64,000 nucleotides of DNA, from the NCBI GenBank assembly GCA_023394415.1, contig JAEXAR010000019.1, forward strand, positions 10,703 through 74,702, given 5' to 3'. The notes beneath the pieces are model-generated. The model saw nothing but the letters and a program-made list of their open reading frames with translations, was not told where the DNA came from and ran no database searches. Origin of the DNA: Bacteroidota bacterium. GTDB taxonomy: Bacteria; Bacteroidota; Bacteroidia; Flavobacteriales; Weeksellaceae. Below, piece by piece: positions 10,181-18,529 of the stretch. A program made the translations under genes and the position numbers. The first letter of the stretch is position 1. The number at the start of each line of letters is the position of its first letter.

Positions 10181-10210
10181 AAAATCCTTCCGAATCTTCG
10201 GAAGGATTTT
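10181..10210 (+). terminator. Terminator of gldJ
   Basis: Perfect 14-bp stem (10181-10194 with 10197-10210), 20 bases after the gldJ stop, running into a T-rich stretch. That T-rich stretch also holds the -7 element of murF. Confidence 0.85.
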
Positions 10211-10218
10211 TATTTTTG
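10211..10218 (+). promoter_or_regulatory. murF -7 promoter element beside the start codon
   Basis: TATTTTTG fits TAnnTTTG exactly and ends 4 bases before the murF ATG. If used, transcription would begin at or within a few bases of the start codon. No clear -33 TTTG is seen at the usual distance, because that region is the gldJ terminator stem. Confidence 0.45.
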
Positions 10219-10222
10219 GCGT

Positions 10223-11491
10223 ATGAATGTACAGGATTTTTATGGCATTTATCAAAATGCAGGCAAGGTTGTAATCGATAACCGAAAAATTGAAAAAGGA
10301 GATATATTTTTCGCTTTTTCAGGTGAAAATTTTAATGCTGCGACACTTGCTGAAAAAGCGATTGAAGATGGTGCTACAGCTGTTATCGTTGAAGAAAAAG
10401 AATATGAAAATACCGATAAAAATATTTTTTATGTTCCTTCAACATTAGAATTTCTACAAGATTTATCCAAACTTCACCGCAGTAAGCTTATTATTCCAAT
10501 TATAGGACTTACCGGAAGCAATGGGAAAACCACAACTAAAGAACTCATCAGTGCTGTACTTTCAGAAAAATATAAAGTGCAATTTACTTTTGGTAATCTT
10601 AATAATCACATTGGTGTTCCGCTAACCTTACTTTCCATAAAGCCTGAACACGAAATGGCAGTGGTAGAAATGGGAGCTAATCATCAAAAAGAAATAGAAT
10701 TCTTATGCAGTATCGCACAACCCAATTATGGCTATATTACTAATTTTGGTAAAGCCCATCTAGAAGGTTTTGGAGGTGTTGAAGGTGTTGTAAAAGGGAA
10801 ATCTGAACTTTACGATTATCTTAAAAGCTACCATCAAACAATTGTAGTAAACCATAATGATGAGCTGCAAGTGCAAAAAACACAAAATTACGATAAAACC
10901 ATCACTTTTGGAACTGAATATTCTGATTATAACTTTACACAGTTTTCTGAAGACAACTTTGTAGGTTTGAATTTCAATGGCGAAAAAGCAATAACAAAAC
11001 TGACGGGAGATTACAATTTTACCAATCTTTGTGCTGCAGCGGCTTTAGGTTTTCATTTTGGGGTAAATTTCATCCAGATTAAAAATGCCTTTGAGAAATA
11101 TACCCCTACAAATATGCGTTCGCAGGTGATGGAAAAAGATGGTAAAACACTTGTTCTAGACACATATAACGCTAATCCGAGTAGTATGACAGCTTCTCTT
11201 CATAATTTTAAAACATTTGAAGGCAGCAAAACCATTATTATTGGTGATATGCTCGAACTTGGTGTTGAAAGCAAGACAGAACACCAAAATATTCTTTCGC
11301 TGGCAAAAGCTCTTGGTTTTGAAAACCTTATTACAGTGGGTAAATCTTTTAAGGAAGTGAATGAATCAGATGCTTTTGAGAACTCTTCTGAGTTGATTGA
11401 ATATCTTAAGACCAACAAAATTTCTACAAAAAATATCCTCTTAAAAGGATCCAGAGGAATAGCTTTGGAAACAATTATTGATTTTCTGTAG
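10223..11491 (+). CDS. murF: UDP-N-acetylmuramoyl-tripeptide--D-alanyl-D-alanine ligase MurF
   Basis: MurF adds D-Ala-D-Ala to the UDP-MurNAc-tripeptide, the last cytoplasmic step of peptidoglycan precursor synthesis. The protein has 422 residues. The ATP-binding loop is GLTGSNGKTTTKELI (near residue 95-110). The Mur ligase signature AVVEMGANHQKEIEFLCSIAQPNYGYITNFGKAHLEGFGG follows, then the C-terminal motif LDTYNANPSSMTASLHNF and GDMLELG. Its 3' end overlaps the convergent Nudix gene by 17 bases. The TATTTTTG just before the ATG suggests a transcript independent of gldJ. Confidence 0.96.
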   Translation: MNVQDFYGIYQNAGKVVIDNRKIEKGDIFFAFSGENFNAATLAEKAIEDGATAVIVEEKEYENTDKNIFYVPSTLEFLQDLSKLHRSKLIIPIIGLTGSNGKTTTKELISAVLSEKYKVQFTFGNLNNHIGVPLTLLSIKPEHEMAVVEMGANHQKEIEFLCSIAQPNYGYITNFGKAHLEGFGGVEGVVKGKSELYDYLKSYHQTIVVNHNDELQVQKTQNYDKTITFGTEYSDYNFTQFSEDNFVGLNFNGEKAITKLTGDYNFTNLCAAAALGFHFGVNFIQIKNAFEKYTPTNMRSQVMEKDGKTLVLDTYNANPSSMTASLHNFKTFEGSKTIIIGDMLELGVESKTEHQNILSLAKALGFENLITVGKSFKEVNESDAFENSSELIEYLKTNKISTKNILLKGSRGIALETIIDFL

Positions 11492-12116
11492 AACCCTTCT
11501 CATCATCTTCTATTACAACAGCTCCTGAATCTTTCAGGATCCGTTTTATATTTTGAAAAGTTTTAGGAAAAACTTCATTTAGAATGTCATTTTGGCTTTT
11601 CCATGAGGCTTCGGTAATACCTTCTTCTGTTTGAGGAACCGGAGCTTTATCGCCAACATAAGTCATTTTAAACCAATAGGTTATTTTCAGAACACGATCT
11701 CCGTTTCTCTCTTTATAGATGTGAAATGTATTATTGATAAAGTTTTCAAGAATGAGTTCACTCAAGGAAGTTTCTTCTTCTACTTCTCTTAAAGCAGCTT
11801 GCTCCAAAGATTCTTTTTTTTCAATTTTACCTTTTGGTAAATCCCATTTTCCGAGACGTTGGATAAATAATATTTTATCTTCCTTGTTAGATACAATGCC
11901 TCCTGCAGCTTCAACGACCTTAAACATGTGAGTGAAATCTTCCCAGATTTCTTCAATATCTTCACCATAAACGTTCATTTCTGGGCAGGAAGTGTTTTCC
12001 AGGAGGTCTACTGCGATCTCTAATGTTGCAAAGCCTTCGAAACGAAGATTTTTTTCAATATCAGCAGGATATTTACTGATGGTTAATTTTTTTTCGTTCA
12101 CAAAAACTTTATACAT
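11475..12116 (-). CDS. Nudix hydrolase
   Basis: A 213-residue protein with a complete Nudix box: GKIEKKESLEQAALREVEEETSL fits Gx5Ex7REUxEExGU except for Thr at the last Gly. It is preceded by the typical GGIVSNKEDKILFIQRLGKWDLPKG. Such enzymes cleave nucleoside diphosphates linked to another group. The N-terminal 70 residues (MYKVFVNEKKLTISKYP onward) are an extra domain found with this family in Bacteroidota. The exact substrate is unknown. The 3' end overlaps murF tail to tail with no terminator between, so antisense read-through is possible. Confidence 0.88.
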   Translation of the reverse strand: MYKVFVNEKKLTISKYPADIEKNLRFEGFATLEIAVDLLENTSCPEMNVYGEDIEEIWEDFTHMFKVVEAAGGIVSNKEDKILFIQRLGKWDLPKGKIEKKESLEQAALREVEEETSLSELILENFINNTFHIYKERNGDRVLKITYWFKMTYVGDKAPVPQTEEGITEASWKSQNDILNEVFPKTFQNIKRILKDSGAVVIEDDEKGSTENQ

Positions 12117-12151
12117 TTGCAGGGCATTTAATAATACAAAAATATATAAAA

Positions 12152-12538
12152 ATGAATTTAGAAGGAAGAAAAATCGTTGTAAATAAATCGGTGGCTGAAT
12201 TAACCCAAATGCTTAAAAATCCTCAGGATTATGAACATCTTATGCCAGAGGGATTGCAAAAATTTGAAGCTAGAGAAGATGGTTTCAAATTCGCATTGAA
12301 AGGAATGCCTGAAATCGCTCTGAAAATCGACGAAGTATCAGACAAACAAGTTGTTTTGAAATCAGCAAGCTCAAGCCTTGATTTTGAACTGAAAGGCGAA
12401 ATGAATGCCTTAAACGAGAACCAAACAGAAGTACAGCTGTTATTCGACGGAAAATTCAATCCTTTTATCAAAATGATGGTAGAAAAGCCTTTGCAGAATT
12501 TCATCAATTCTCTTACCGATAAAATAGAGCAGTTGTAA
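12152..12538 (+). CDS. Small SRPBCC-like protein
   Basis: A 128-residue cytoplasmic protein with no signal peptide. The pattern (KIVVNKSVAELTQMLKNPQDYEHLMPEGLQKF, then a run of beta strands ending FNPFIKMMVEKPLQNFINSLTDKIEQL with a long C-terminal helix) matches the SRPBCC/START helix-grip fold, which usually binds a hydrophobic ligand. The ligand and role are unknown. It is divergent from the Nudix gene (35 bases between starts) and is followed by a terminator shared with anmK. Confidence 0.75.
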   Translation: MNLEGRKIVVNKSVAELTQMLKNPQDYEHLMPEGLQKFEAREDGFKFALKGMPEIALKIDEVSDKQVVLKSASSSLDFELKGEMNALNENQTEVQLLFDGKFNPFIKMMVEKPLQNFINSLTDKIEQL

Positions 12539-12553
12539 GAGATTAACATCAAT

Positions 12554-12585
12554 AAAAGCCCTTTCAATAATTTGAAAGGGCTTTT
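12554..12585. terminator. Bidirectional terminator between the SRPBCC-like gene and anmK
   Basis: Perfect 14-bp stem AAAAGCCCTTTCAA / TTGAAAGGGCTTTT with a 4-base loop. It lies 15 bases after the plus-strand gene and 3 bases after the minus-strand anmK stop. Confidence 0.85.
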
Positions 12586-12588
12586 AAT

Positions 12589-13641
12589 TTATACCAAGAT
12601 TCCGGTGCAGTGATCTTTTGAGCTTCCTGTGGCAGAGCTCAAAACATTAATTTCATTCAGAATTCTCAAAACTCCCATAAATGCGAAGATTAGAGCTTCT
12701 TTAAAATCAATAATTGTTTTCTCTGGAATTATGATAGAAGTGTTGGTCTTTTCCCGAATTTTTGAAATTAAATAACTATTGTAAGCGCCACCACCAGTAA
12801 ACAAAACATTTTTCAGGTTATAGAGATTTAAAACTTCTGCAATTTTATCTGCAGCGTGTTCTGTTATTGTTGCTAAAGCATCTTCAATATTCAAATCATC
12901 CAACATCGGAAATATTTCCTTTAACACCCATTCTCTACCCAAAGATTTCGGTCCGGTTTCCTGATAGAATTTTAGATGATTTAGTTTTTTTAAAACCTCA
13001 AGATTTACGTTGCCGGATTTTGCAATACCACCATCTTCATCGTACTTTTTATTCAGTTTTTCTGCGTAATGATTGCTTACAATATTCACGGGGCAAATGT
13101 CGAAAGCAATTCGTTTGCCTTCCAATCTCATTGAAATATTCGAAAATCCACCCATATTCAAACAGGCATCATAATCGCTGAATAGTAATTCATCACCAAT
13201 AGGAACTAGAGGAGCTCCGTTACCACCAAGCAATACATCCTGACTTCTGAAATCGTATACTACGGGATAATTGTTAAGAATTTTTATAGCTCTTCCGTCA
13301 CCAATCTGTAAGGTATATTTCTTTTTGGGCTGATGAAAAACGGTGTGTCCGTGTGAAGCAATGACGTCAATTTTTTCGATTGAATTATTTTGTAAGAATT
13401 TTTGTACCTCTTCACCAAGATAGAAACCATATTCCGAATTCAGCTCGCATAAATCCATCGCATTATCATTCAAAGATTTTAAAAGTTTCGTTTCCCATTG
13501 CTTTGAGTATGGAAAGGTTTCAGCTTTTAGAATTTCAAATTTCCAGATTGCGTTTTCATTTTTGGTAAATGAGGCGTAACAAATGTCGAGGCCGTCAAGA
13601 CTTGTACCAGACATTAAGCCAAGAGCAAATATTTTTTCCAA
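12589..13641 (-). CDS. anmK: Anhydro-N-acetylmuramic acid kinase
   Basis: AnmK phosphorylates and opens 1,6-anhydro-MurNAc released during cell-wall turnover, giving MurNAc-6-phosphate for recycling. The protein has 350 residues, slightly shorter than the usual 360-385. The signature ALGLMSGTSLDGLDICYASF is at the N-terminus, with ASHGHTVFHQP, LQIGDGRAI, YDFRSQDVLLGGNGAPLVPIGD and FTGGGAYNSYLI further on. No ATG lies in frame upstream or near the signature. The start is best placed at TTG 13641, giving MEKIFALGLMSG, which is unusual here. It sits next to murF, lptC and an outer membrane protein in a cell-envelope cluster. Confidence 0.93.
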   Translation of the reverse strand: MEKIFALGLMSGTSLDGLDICYASFTKNENAIWKFEILKAETFPYSKQWETKLLKSLNDNAMDLCELNSEYGFYLGEEVQKFLQNNSIEKIDVIASHGHTVFHQPKKKYTLQIGDGRAIKILNNYPVVYDFRSQDVLLGGNGAPLVPIGDELLFSDYDACLNMGGFSNISMRLEGKRIAFDICPVNIVSNHYAEKLNKKYDEDGGIAKSGNVNLEVLKKLNHLKFYQETGPKSLGREWVLKEIFPMLDDLNIEDALATITEHAADKIAEVLNLYNLKNVLFTGGGAYNSYLISKIREKTNTSIIIPEKTIIDFKEALIFAFMGVLRILNEINVLSSATGSSKDHCTGILV

Positions 13642-13674
13642 AATAATTTTTTTTTTAGAGTTGGAATTTACAAA

Positions 13675-14265
13675 TTATTTTCCTGCTGTTGGTATTTGTT
13701 TGGAAGGGAAGCTGCCGGAATTGTTGTAGAACATATATTCGGTAAAATCGTCTTTGGCAATCATACCATTAGCTCCTACAAGTACAGAGCCATCTTTATC
13801 CGTAACATAAACCGTGTCTTTCGTGAACATTTTTTTATTCTTCTTGTCCCAATAAATGGTTTGTGTCGCAAAAGTCTGTCCTTCGTTGGTAAGGATTTTT
13901 ACATTTCCTTTTGCGGTGTAAAACTCTCGAAGCTCGTTCATCTTAGCATAATTAGCCCAAATTTTTCCTGGAATTTTTGGCTTTTTCTTATCGAAATATT
14001 CCATATAAATTCCTTTTTTTGCCTCTACATAAGGGGAATCAATCAATTCATATTTCTCAATAATGGGAGCTTTAAAGCGAAGGTTTACAAATCCCGAATC
14101 GCGTCTTACAATATCAGCCTTGTAAATGATTTGTGAAGCAAAATTGGTGGTTTTTTTGGCATTTACTTCTGCTAAATCTTCTTCGCACGAGGTAAAAGCA
14201 AAAAATATAGCACATCCAAGTATGGCGGCTATATTTTTATTATATTGTTTTCTGAAGATTTTCAT
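13675..14265 (-). CDS. lptC: LPS export ABC transporter periplasmic protein LptC
   Basis: LptC links the inner-membrane LptBFG transporter to the periplasmic LptA bridge in lipopolysaccharide export. The protein has 196 residues. The N-terminus has a hydrophobic segment ending in a lipobox-like FTSC, so it may be a lipoprotein, as in other Bacteroidota. The beta-jellyroll has the usual repeats: SQIIYKADIVRRDSGFVNLRFKAPIIEKYELIDSPYVEAKKGIYMEYFD, then LREFYTAKGNVKILTNEGQTFATQTIYWDKKNKKMFT. It lies 10 bases downstream of the beta-barrel gene and is probably co-transcribed with it. Confidence 0.9.
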   Translation of the reverse strand: MKIFRKQYNKNIAAILGCAIFFAFTSCEEDLAEVNAKKTTNFASQIIYKADIVRRDSGFVNLRFKAPIIEKYELIDSPYVEAKKGIYMEYFDKKKPKIPGKIWANYAKMNELREFYTAKGNVKILTNEGQTFATQTIYWDKKNKKMFTKDTVYVTDKDGSVLVGANGMIAKDDFTEYMFYNNSGSFPSKQIPTAGK

Positions 14266-14275
14266 AATCAGATGA

Positions 14276-15568
14276 TTAATCGTACTGACGCTTCATAAAC
14301 CATTTGTCAGCAAAATTTAGTCCGAATTTAAAGTTGATAAAATTCTGATTAATCATATTGTTTTCAAGGGTACCTCTTTTGCCGATTTCTAAACCAAGGT
14401 CTATACCATTAATTCTGTTGATGTTAGAATTAGAGAATGGCAAAGTCATACCGGCTGTTAATGCAAATTGATTAACATTCGTGGAGGTGGTTGAATTAAG
14501 TGGCGTAAGACTTAAATTGCCTTTTTCATAATAGGCTCCGAATCTGTAAATGACTCTTGAGAAATAATTTCTGAAGTTATTATAATTTGGCAAATACCAA
14601 CCTCCTGCAGAAACTCTATAGGCATTATTATATTGGAAAGGTTGCCCAAAAAACTCACTGTTTTCACCTTTTTTATAATCGAATTGTGAACTGTAAAACC
14701 ATTTTCCTTCGTGTCCGAAACCTACACCAAATGAGGCTTCCTGCGGAATAAGGTTTTTATCTTTATAGCTTTTCTCTTCAATAATACTTTCGTTCAGATG
14801 ATCTTCGGAAGGTGATAAATAATAGGTGCTGGCTTTGTAGCGCGTTTCCATATCTCCAGTTGTGCCGAATGTGTAAGTGGCACCTAGAGTTAATCTTCTG
14901 TCATTTTCAAATTTTTTCTGATAAGTAGTTCCGGCAGTAAAATTGAAAGATTTAATCTTATGTGAGCTTTCGTAACCGCTTATTAATTCAGCGTTCGAAT
15001 ATGTCAGCTCTTCAATGTCATGAAGTTTTCCGAAATAATAATTGGTACGCAAACCAAGCGCAAATTCTTTAGTTATATTATAAGAAAGCGCAGCCTGCAC
15101 CGTAGAAAGTGTTCCTTTGCCGTGAAATCTGTTAGCCTGCTTTGTTTCGTTAGCTAAATCTTTGGTTACCAAGATATCATAAGTTTTGGAGCTATAAGGT
15201 TGATAGCCTAATCCAAATTTTACTTTTTGAGAAATTGGGAAAGCAATAGAGATGTTCGACAAATAATTGGAATGTTTTGTAGACTTCATGTCCTGATAAT
15301 CGGACTTGTAGAAGTTATTTTCATTGGTAGCCTCAATATTAAAAGTCGTAAGGCTTAAATTTCCGTTAGCAGCAGGGTTGCTGAAATTAAATTTATTGTT
15401 GAAATCGTTAATATACGCTGTAGAAACACCTCCCATTGAAGTAATATCTATTGTGTTATCATATTTCACATCGCCAATTCCGAATGCAGCATAAGGAGAG
15501 TTTCCGATTGTTTGAGCATTAAACAAAGCGCTTAATGCGATAAATGACATCAAAGAGATTCTTTTCAT
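14276..15568 (-). CDS. Outer membrane beta-barrel protein, unknown function
   Basis: A 430-residue protein with a signal peptide (residues 1-18, ending ALFNAQ) and many alternating aromatic strands. The N-terminal part (GNSPYAAFGIGDVKYDNTIDITSMGGVSTAYINDFNNKFNFSNPAANG) resembles the opening of FadL/OmpP1-type barrels with an Asn-Pro-Ala-Ala turn. It is also reminiscent of PorV. The gene lies 10 bases before lptC and is followed by anmK, so it belongs to an envelope operon. A transport or assembly role is inference. The 250 bases upstream hold only AT-rich DNA and the holB promoter. Confidence 0.8.
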   Translation of the reverse strand: MKRISLMSFIALSALFNAQTIGNSPYAAFGIGDVKYDNTIDITSMGGVSTAYINDFNNKFNFSNPAANGNLSLTTFNIEATNENNFYKSDYQDMKSTKHSNYLSNISIAFPISQKVKFGLGYQPYSSKTYDILVTKDLANETKQANRFHGKGTLSTVQAALSYNITKEFALGLRTNYYFGKLHDIEELTYSNAELISGYESSHKIKSFNFTAGTTYQKKFENDRRLTLGATYTFGTTGDMETRYKASTYYLSPSEDHLNESIIEEKSYKDKNLIPQEASFGVGFGHEGKWFYSSQFDYKKGENSEFFGQPFQYNNAYRVSAGGWYLPNYNNFRNYFSRVIYRFGAYYEKGNLSLTPLNSTTSTNVNQFALTAGMTLPFSNSNINRINGIDLGLEIGKRGTLENNMINQNFINFKFGLNFADKWFMKRQYD

Positions 15569-15805
15569 CTATATAAAAAATTCAATTCGCAAATATCTTA
15601 ATTATTACTGAAACCGAAAAATTTAGTGCCGTTAAAGTTTGTTAAGTTGTGAAGGATGTTAGATGTTATGTATTAAGTATTAAAAATCAGAAATTAGGTA
15701 TTAAATGTTATATGCGTATGTTGCTTGTTGGTTATTTGGTTTAGCATAAATTAATCTTCTATAATTCAGTTCTGTTTGTTTAAAGAAAAACTTCCAACTT
15801 TTTTC

Positions 15806-15813
15806 TATCTTTG
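15806..15813 (+). promoter_or_regulatory. holB -7 promoter element
   Basis: TATCTTTG, an exact TAnnTTTG, ends 5 bases before the holB ATG, again implying a leaderless or nearly leaderless message. No TTTG lies at the usual 19-base distance. Confidence 0.45.
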
Positions 15814-15818
15814 AGACT

Positions 15819-16937
15819 ATGAATTGGGAGCATATCACAGGACAGGAAAACTTAAAAAAACAGCTTAAAGACAGTATTGCCAATAACAGGGTAAGCCACG
15901 CACAACTTTTTATAGGGAAAGAAGGTTACGGAACTTTGGCTTTGGCTTTAGCCTATGCACAAGAGATACTGAAAGGGGAGAACGAAACTGCCGCGGCAAA
16001 AGTTCAACATCTTAATCATTTGGATTTGCATTTGAGTTTTCCTGTTTACAGTGAAAAAAATAATTCCTTAAGTAAAAGATTTTATGATGACTTCCGGGAT
16101 ATGATTTTAGAAAATCCCTATTCAAGTTATGATGATTGGACTACCTTTTTGGAGTCTGAAAACAAACAACTTTTTATTTCTGCTGACGAAGTAGAAGACA
16201 TTAACCAAAAATTTATCCTAAAAAGTTTTGAAGGCGGCACCAAAATCCTCATTGTTTGGTGTGCCAACAAAATGAATACTGCAGCATCCAACAAATTTTT
16301 AAAATTTCTGGAAGAACCGCCCAAGAAAACCCTCATCATTCTTATTGCCGATTCTGATCAAGATTTTCTGCAAACCATACTTTCCAGAACGCAGATTGTG
16401 GAAGTTCCAAGGCTCGATGATGAAGATGTAAAGCGTTATCTTTCAGAAAAATATGAATTAGAACAAGATAAGATTTCAGAAATTGCCTATCAATCTCAAG
16501 GCAACCTCAATACTGCTATTAAACTGGCAGAAAGCGGAGATATTTCCACGGAATTTGAAGAACTTTTTGTGCAATGGGTGCGTGAAGCTTTTCAGGTAAA
16601 AAAGAAACCTGAAATGCTGAAAAATATTATTTCTTGGGCCAGAAATATTGCCGGCTGGAACCGCGAAAAGCAGAAAAACTTTCTCGATTATTGTGCGGAA
16701 ATGTTTCGTTTGGCTCTTCTGCAAAATTACGGAACCCCAAATTTGGTTTACAAAAAAATCAATGTGAGCCAATTCAATTGGGAAAAGTTTTCAGAATATA
16801 TTCACGGAGCGAATATCGAAGATATTTTGCAGGAAATTACGGATTCTGACTACCATTTGCAGCGTAACGCCAACGCTAAAATTGTGTGGACTGATATGGG
16901 AATTAAATTGTCGAGGTATATACACAGGAATGCATAG
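15819..16937 (+). CDS. holB: DNA polymerase III delta' subunit
   Basis: The delta' subunit of the clamp loader, an AAA+ protein of 372 residues. The N-terminus MNWEHITGQENLKKQLKDSIANNRVSHAQLFIGKEGYGTLALALAYAQEIL is typical. The P-loop is degenerate (GKEGYGTLAL), as expected for delta', which does not hydrolyse ATP. KILIVWCANKMNTAASNKFLKFLEEPPKKTLIILIAD corresponds to the Walker B/sensor region, and TILSRTQIVEVPRL is the conserved SRC-type motif with Thr instead of Cys. It is transcribed alone and ends before a bidirectional terminator facing rplI. Confidence 0.93.
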   Translation: MNWEHITGQENLKKQLKDSIANNRVSHAQLFIGKEGYGTLALALAYAQEILKGENETAAAKVQHLNHLDLHLSFPVYSEKNNSLSKRFYDDFRDMILENPYSSYDDWTTFLESENKQLFISADEVEDINQKFILKSFEGGTKILIVWCANKMNTAASNKFLKFLEEPPKKTLIILIADSDQDFLQTILSRTQIVEVPRLDDEDVKRYLSEKYELEQDKISEIAYQSQGNLNTAIKLAESGDISTEFEELFVQWVREAFQVKKKPEMLKNIISWARNIAGWNREKQKNFLDYCAEMFRLALLQNYGTPNLVYKKINVSQFNWEKFSEYIHGANIEDILQEITDSDYHLQRNANAKIVWTDMGIKLSRYIHRNA

Positions 16938-17022
16938 AAATTTTTTTATCAACTTTTGACAAAATCTATTAGTACTGTTTTGATTGTTAAGAGGTAATGA
17001 AGTTAATGACTATAAAACAAAA

Positions 17023-17048
17023 AAAACCGATTCGTGAGAATCGGTTTT
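17023..17048. terminator. Bidirectional terminator between holB and rplI
   Basis: 10-bp stem AAAACCGATT / AATCGGTTTT with a 6-base loop, flanked by A-rich DNA on the left and TTTTCTTTTTT on the right, so it can serve either strand. Confidence 0.8.
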
Positions 17049-17099
17049 CTTTTTTATTATGAGATCCTTCAACTTTGCTCAGGATGACATTTTGTGAAA

Positions 17100-17624
17100 T
17101 TAAGCTTCTTCAGCAGTTGCTTCTTCTGTTGCAGCTGGTTTAGTTTCTGCTTTAGGAGCAGGTGCAACTTCTACAGGAGCATCAGATACTACATCGAATT
17201 CGTAGTTATATTCTACATCTCTGTGCAATCTTACAAGAGCTGAGAATTTACCTGTTCTCTTGATGTTGTTACCAGGGATTTTGATGTATTTTCTGTCAAT
17301 TTCAACACCAGCTTTTGCCAATTCTTCAGAAAGGTTAGCGTTGTTGATAGAACCGAATAATTTATCACCAGTACCTACTTTTGCAGCGATGGTAAGTGGT
17401 GTTTTCTTCAATTGTTCTACTTTAGCTTGTGCATCAGCAACTAATTTTGCTTCTTCCTCTTTTCTTGCTTCAAGTGTTGCAGCAAGCGTAGCTCTGTTTT
17501 TTGGCGTTGCCAAAACTGCATAGCCTTGTGGGATAAGGAAGTTTCTTGCATAACCCGGCTTTACGTTCACAGTGTCGAACTCAAGTCCTAAGTTTTCTAC
17601 GTCTTTTTTTAGAATAATATCCAT
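17100..17624 (-). CDS. rplI: 50S ribosomal protein L9
   Basis: L9 binds 23S rRNA domain V near the L1 stalk. The protein has 174 residues. The N-terminal domain (MDIILKKDVENLGLEFDTVNVKPGYARNFLIPQGYAVLAT) fits the L9 signature, followed by the long linker helix and the C-terminal domain (KLFGSINNANLSEELAKAGVEIDRKYIKIPGNNIKRTGKFSALVRLHRDV). An acidic Ala/Glu/Pro-rich tail of about 25 residues (VEVAPAPKAETKPAATEEATAEEA) exceeds the roughly 150 residues of E. coli L9 and is common in flavobacteria. It is the last gene of rpsF-rpsR-rplI, 157 bases after rpsR. Confidence 0.97.
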   Translation of the reverse strand: MDIILKKDVENLGLEFDTVNVKPGYARNFLIPQGYAVLATPKNRATLAATLEARKEEEAKLVADAQAKVEQLKKTPLTIAAKVGTGDKLFGSINNANLSEELAKAGVEIDRKYIKIPGNNIKRTGKFSALVRLHRDVEYNYEFDVVSDAPVEVAPAPKAETKPAATEEATAEEA

Positions 17625-17781
17625 TGTTGTTGTCCTTTTTTAGATTAGAGATTGAAATAGGAGATTCTAGACTCGCTTTTTCAATCACTAAAGAGTTAGA
17701 TTATTAAATATTAAATCAGCAACAAGATTTAAAAATTTTGAATATCAAAAGTCTCTAATCTCTTGTCTATGGTCTTTTGTC

Positions 17782-18084
17782 TTATTTTAGCATATCTGCT
17801 ACGTAAGGCATCAAAGCAAGGTGTCTTGCTCTTTTAATTGCTGCAGATACTTTTCTTTGATATTTTAAAGAAGTTCCTGTATATCTTCTTGGAAGGATTT
17901 TCCCTTGCTCGTTTACGAACTGAAGGAGGAAATCAGCATCTTTATAATCTACATGCTTAATGCCGTATTTTTTGAATCTACAGTATTTCTTTTCAGATTT
18001 AGTATTGATATCAAGCGGAGTAAGGAATTTTACTTCAGATTCGCCTCCGGCTGATGCTTGTTTTGCCATTTCGTCTATTGCCAT
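17782..18084 (-). CDS. rpsR: 30S ribosomal protein S18
   Basis: S18 forms a heterodimer with S6 on the platform of the small subunit. The protein has 100 residues. KYCRFKKYGIKHVDYKDADFLLQFVNEQGKILPRRYTGTSLKYQRKVSAAIKRARHLALMPY is the whole S18 core. It has an N-terminal extension (MAIDEMAKQASAGGESEVKF) compared with the 75 residues of E. coli S18. It lies 26 bases after rpsF. No priB or ssb gene is inserted between them, unlike in many proteobacteria and firmicutes. Confidence 0.97.
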   Translation of the reverse strand: MAIDEMAKQASAGGESEVKFLTPLDINTKSEKKYCRFKKYGIKHVDYKDADFLLQFVNEQGKILPRRYTGTSLKYQRKVSAAIKRARHLALMPYVADMLK

Positions 18085-18110
18085 TGTCTTGTACTTTTAA
18101 GGATTAAAAA

Positions 18111-18452
18111 TTAAGCTTTTGCAGTTTTGTTTTTCGCTCTTCTTGTTACAGCGTAATCTACTGCGTGTTTGTCTAGTTTTGTAGTAAGGTAACGAATTAC
18201 TCTTTCGTCACGCTTGTAAGCAGTTTCTAGATCTGCTACTACATTTCCTTCCCCTTTGAATTCGATCAAAGTGTAGAACCCATTCTTTTTCAATTGAATA
18301 GGATAAGCCAGTTTTTTTAGTCCCCAGTTTTCTCTGGCAACGATTTCGCAATTGTGGCCTTTCAAAAGGTCCTCAAATTTTTTCACTGCTTCCTCCACCT
18401 GTGCGTCAGATAGAACGGGAGTTAAAATGAAAACAGTTTCGTAATTGTTCAT
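18111..18452 (-). CDS. rpsF: 30S ribosomal protein S6
   Basis: S6, 113 residues, first gene of the rpsF-rpsR-rplI operon. MNNYETVFILTPVLSDAQVEEAVKKFEDLLKGHNCEIVARENWGLKKLAYPIQLKKNGFYTLIEFKG and VIRYLTTKLDKHAV match the S6 signature throughout. The promoter is clear on the minus strand. The leader is about 30 bases; an S6:S18-binding leader hairpin as described for other phyla was not recognised. Confidence 0.97.
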   Translation of the reverse strand: MNNYETVFILTPVLSDAQVEEAVKKFEDLLKGHNCEIVARENWGLKKLAYPIQLKKNGFYTLIEFKGEGNVVADLETAYKRDERVIRYLTTKLDKHAVDYAVTRRAKNKTAKA

Positions 18453-18486
18453 AATGTTAAATAAATTAGTTAATTATTTCGAGGTG

Positions 18487-18517
18487 CAAAAGTAAAAATA
18501 TTTTATTAAATACACAA
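18487..18517 (-). promoter_or_regulatory. Promoter of rpsF-rpsR-rplI
   Basis: On the minus strand TTG (18515-18517), 20 bases, then TACTTTTG (18487-18494), matching the Bacteroidota -33/-7 consensus. The ATG is 35 bases downstream. Confidence 0.65.
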
Positions 18518-18529
18518 TGTTTCAATAAA

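Noticed and set aside
17049..17099. GAGATCCTTCAACTTTGCTC-type sequence after the holB terminator as a repeat
   Set aside because: It looks like a dispersed flavobacterial repeat from memory, but only one copy is in the window, so it cannot be supported here.
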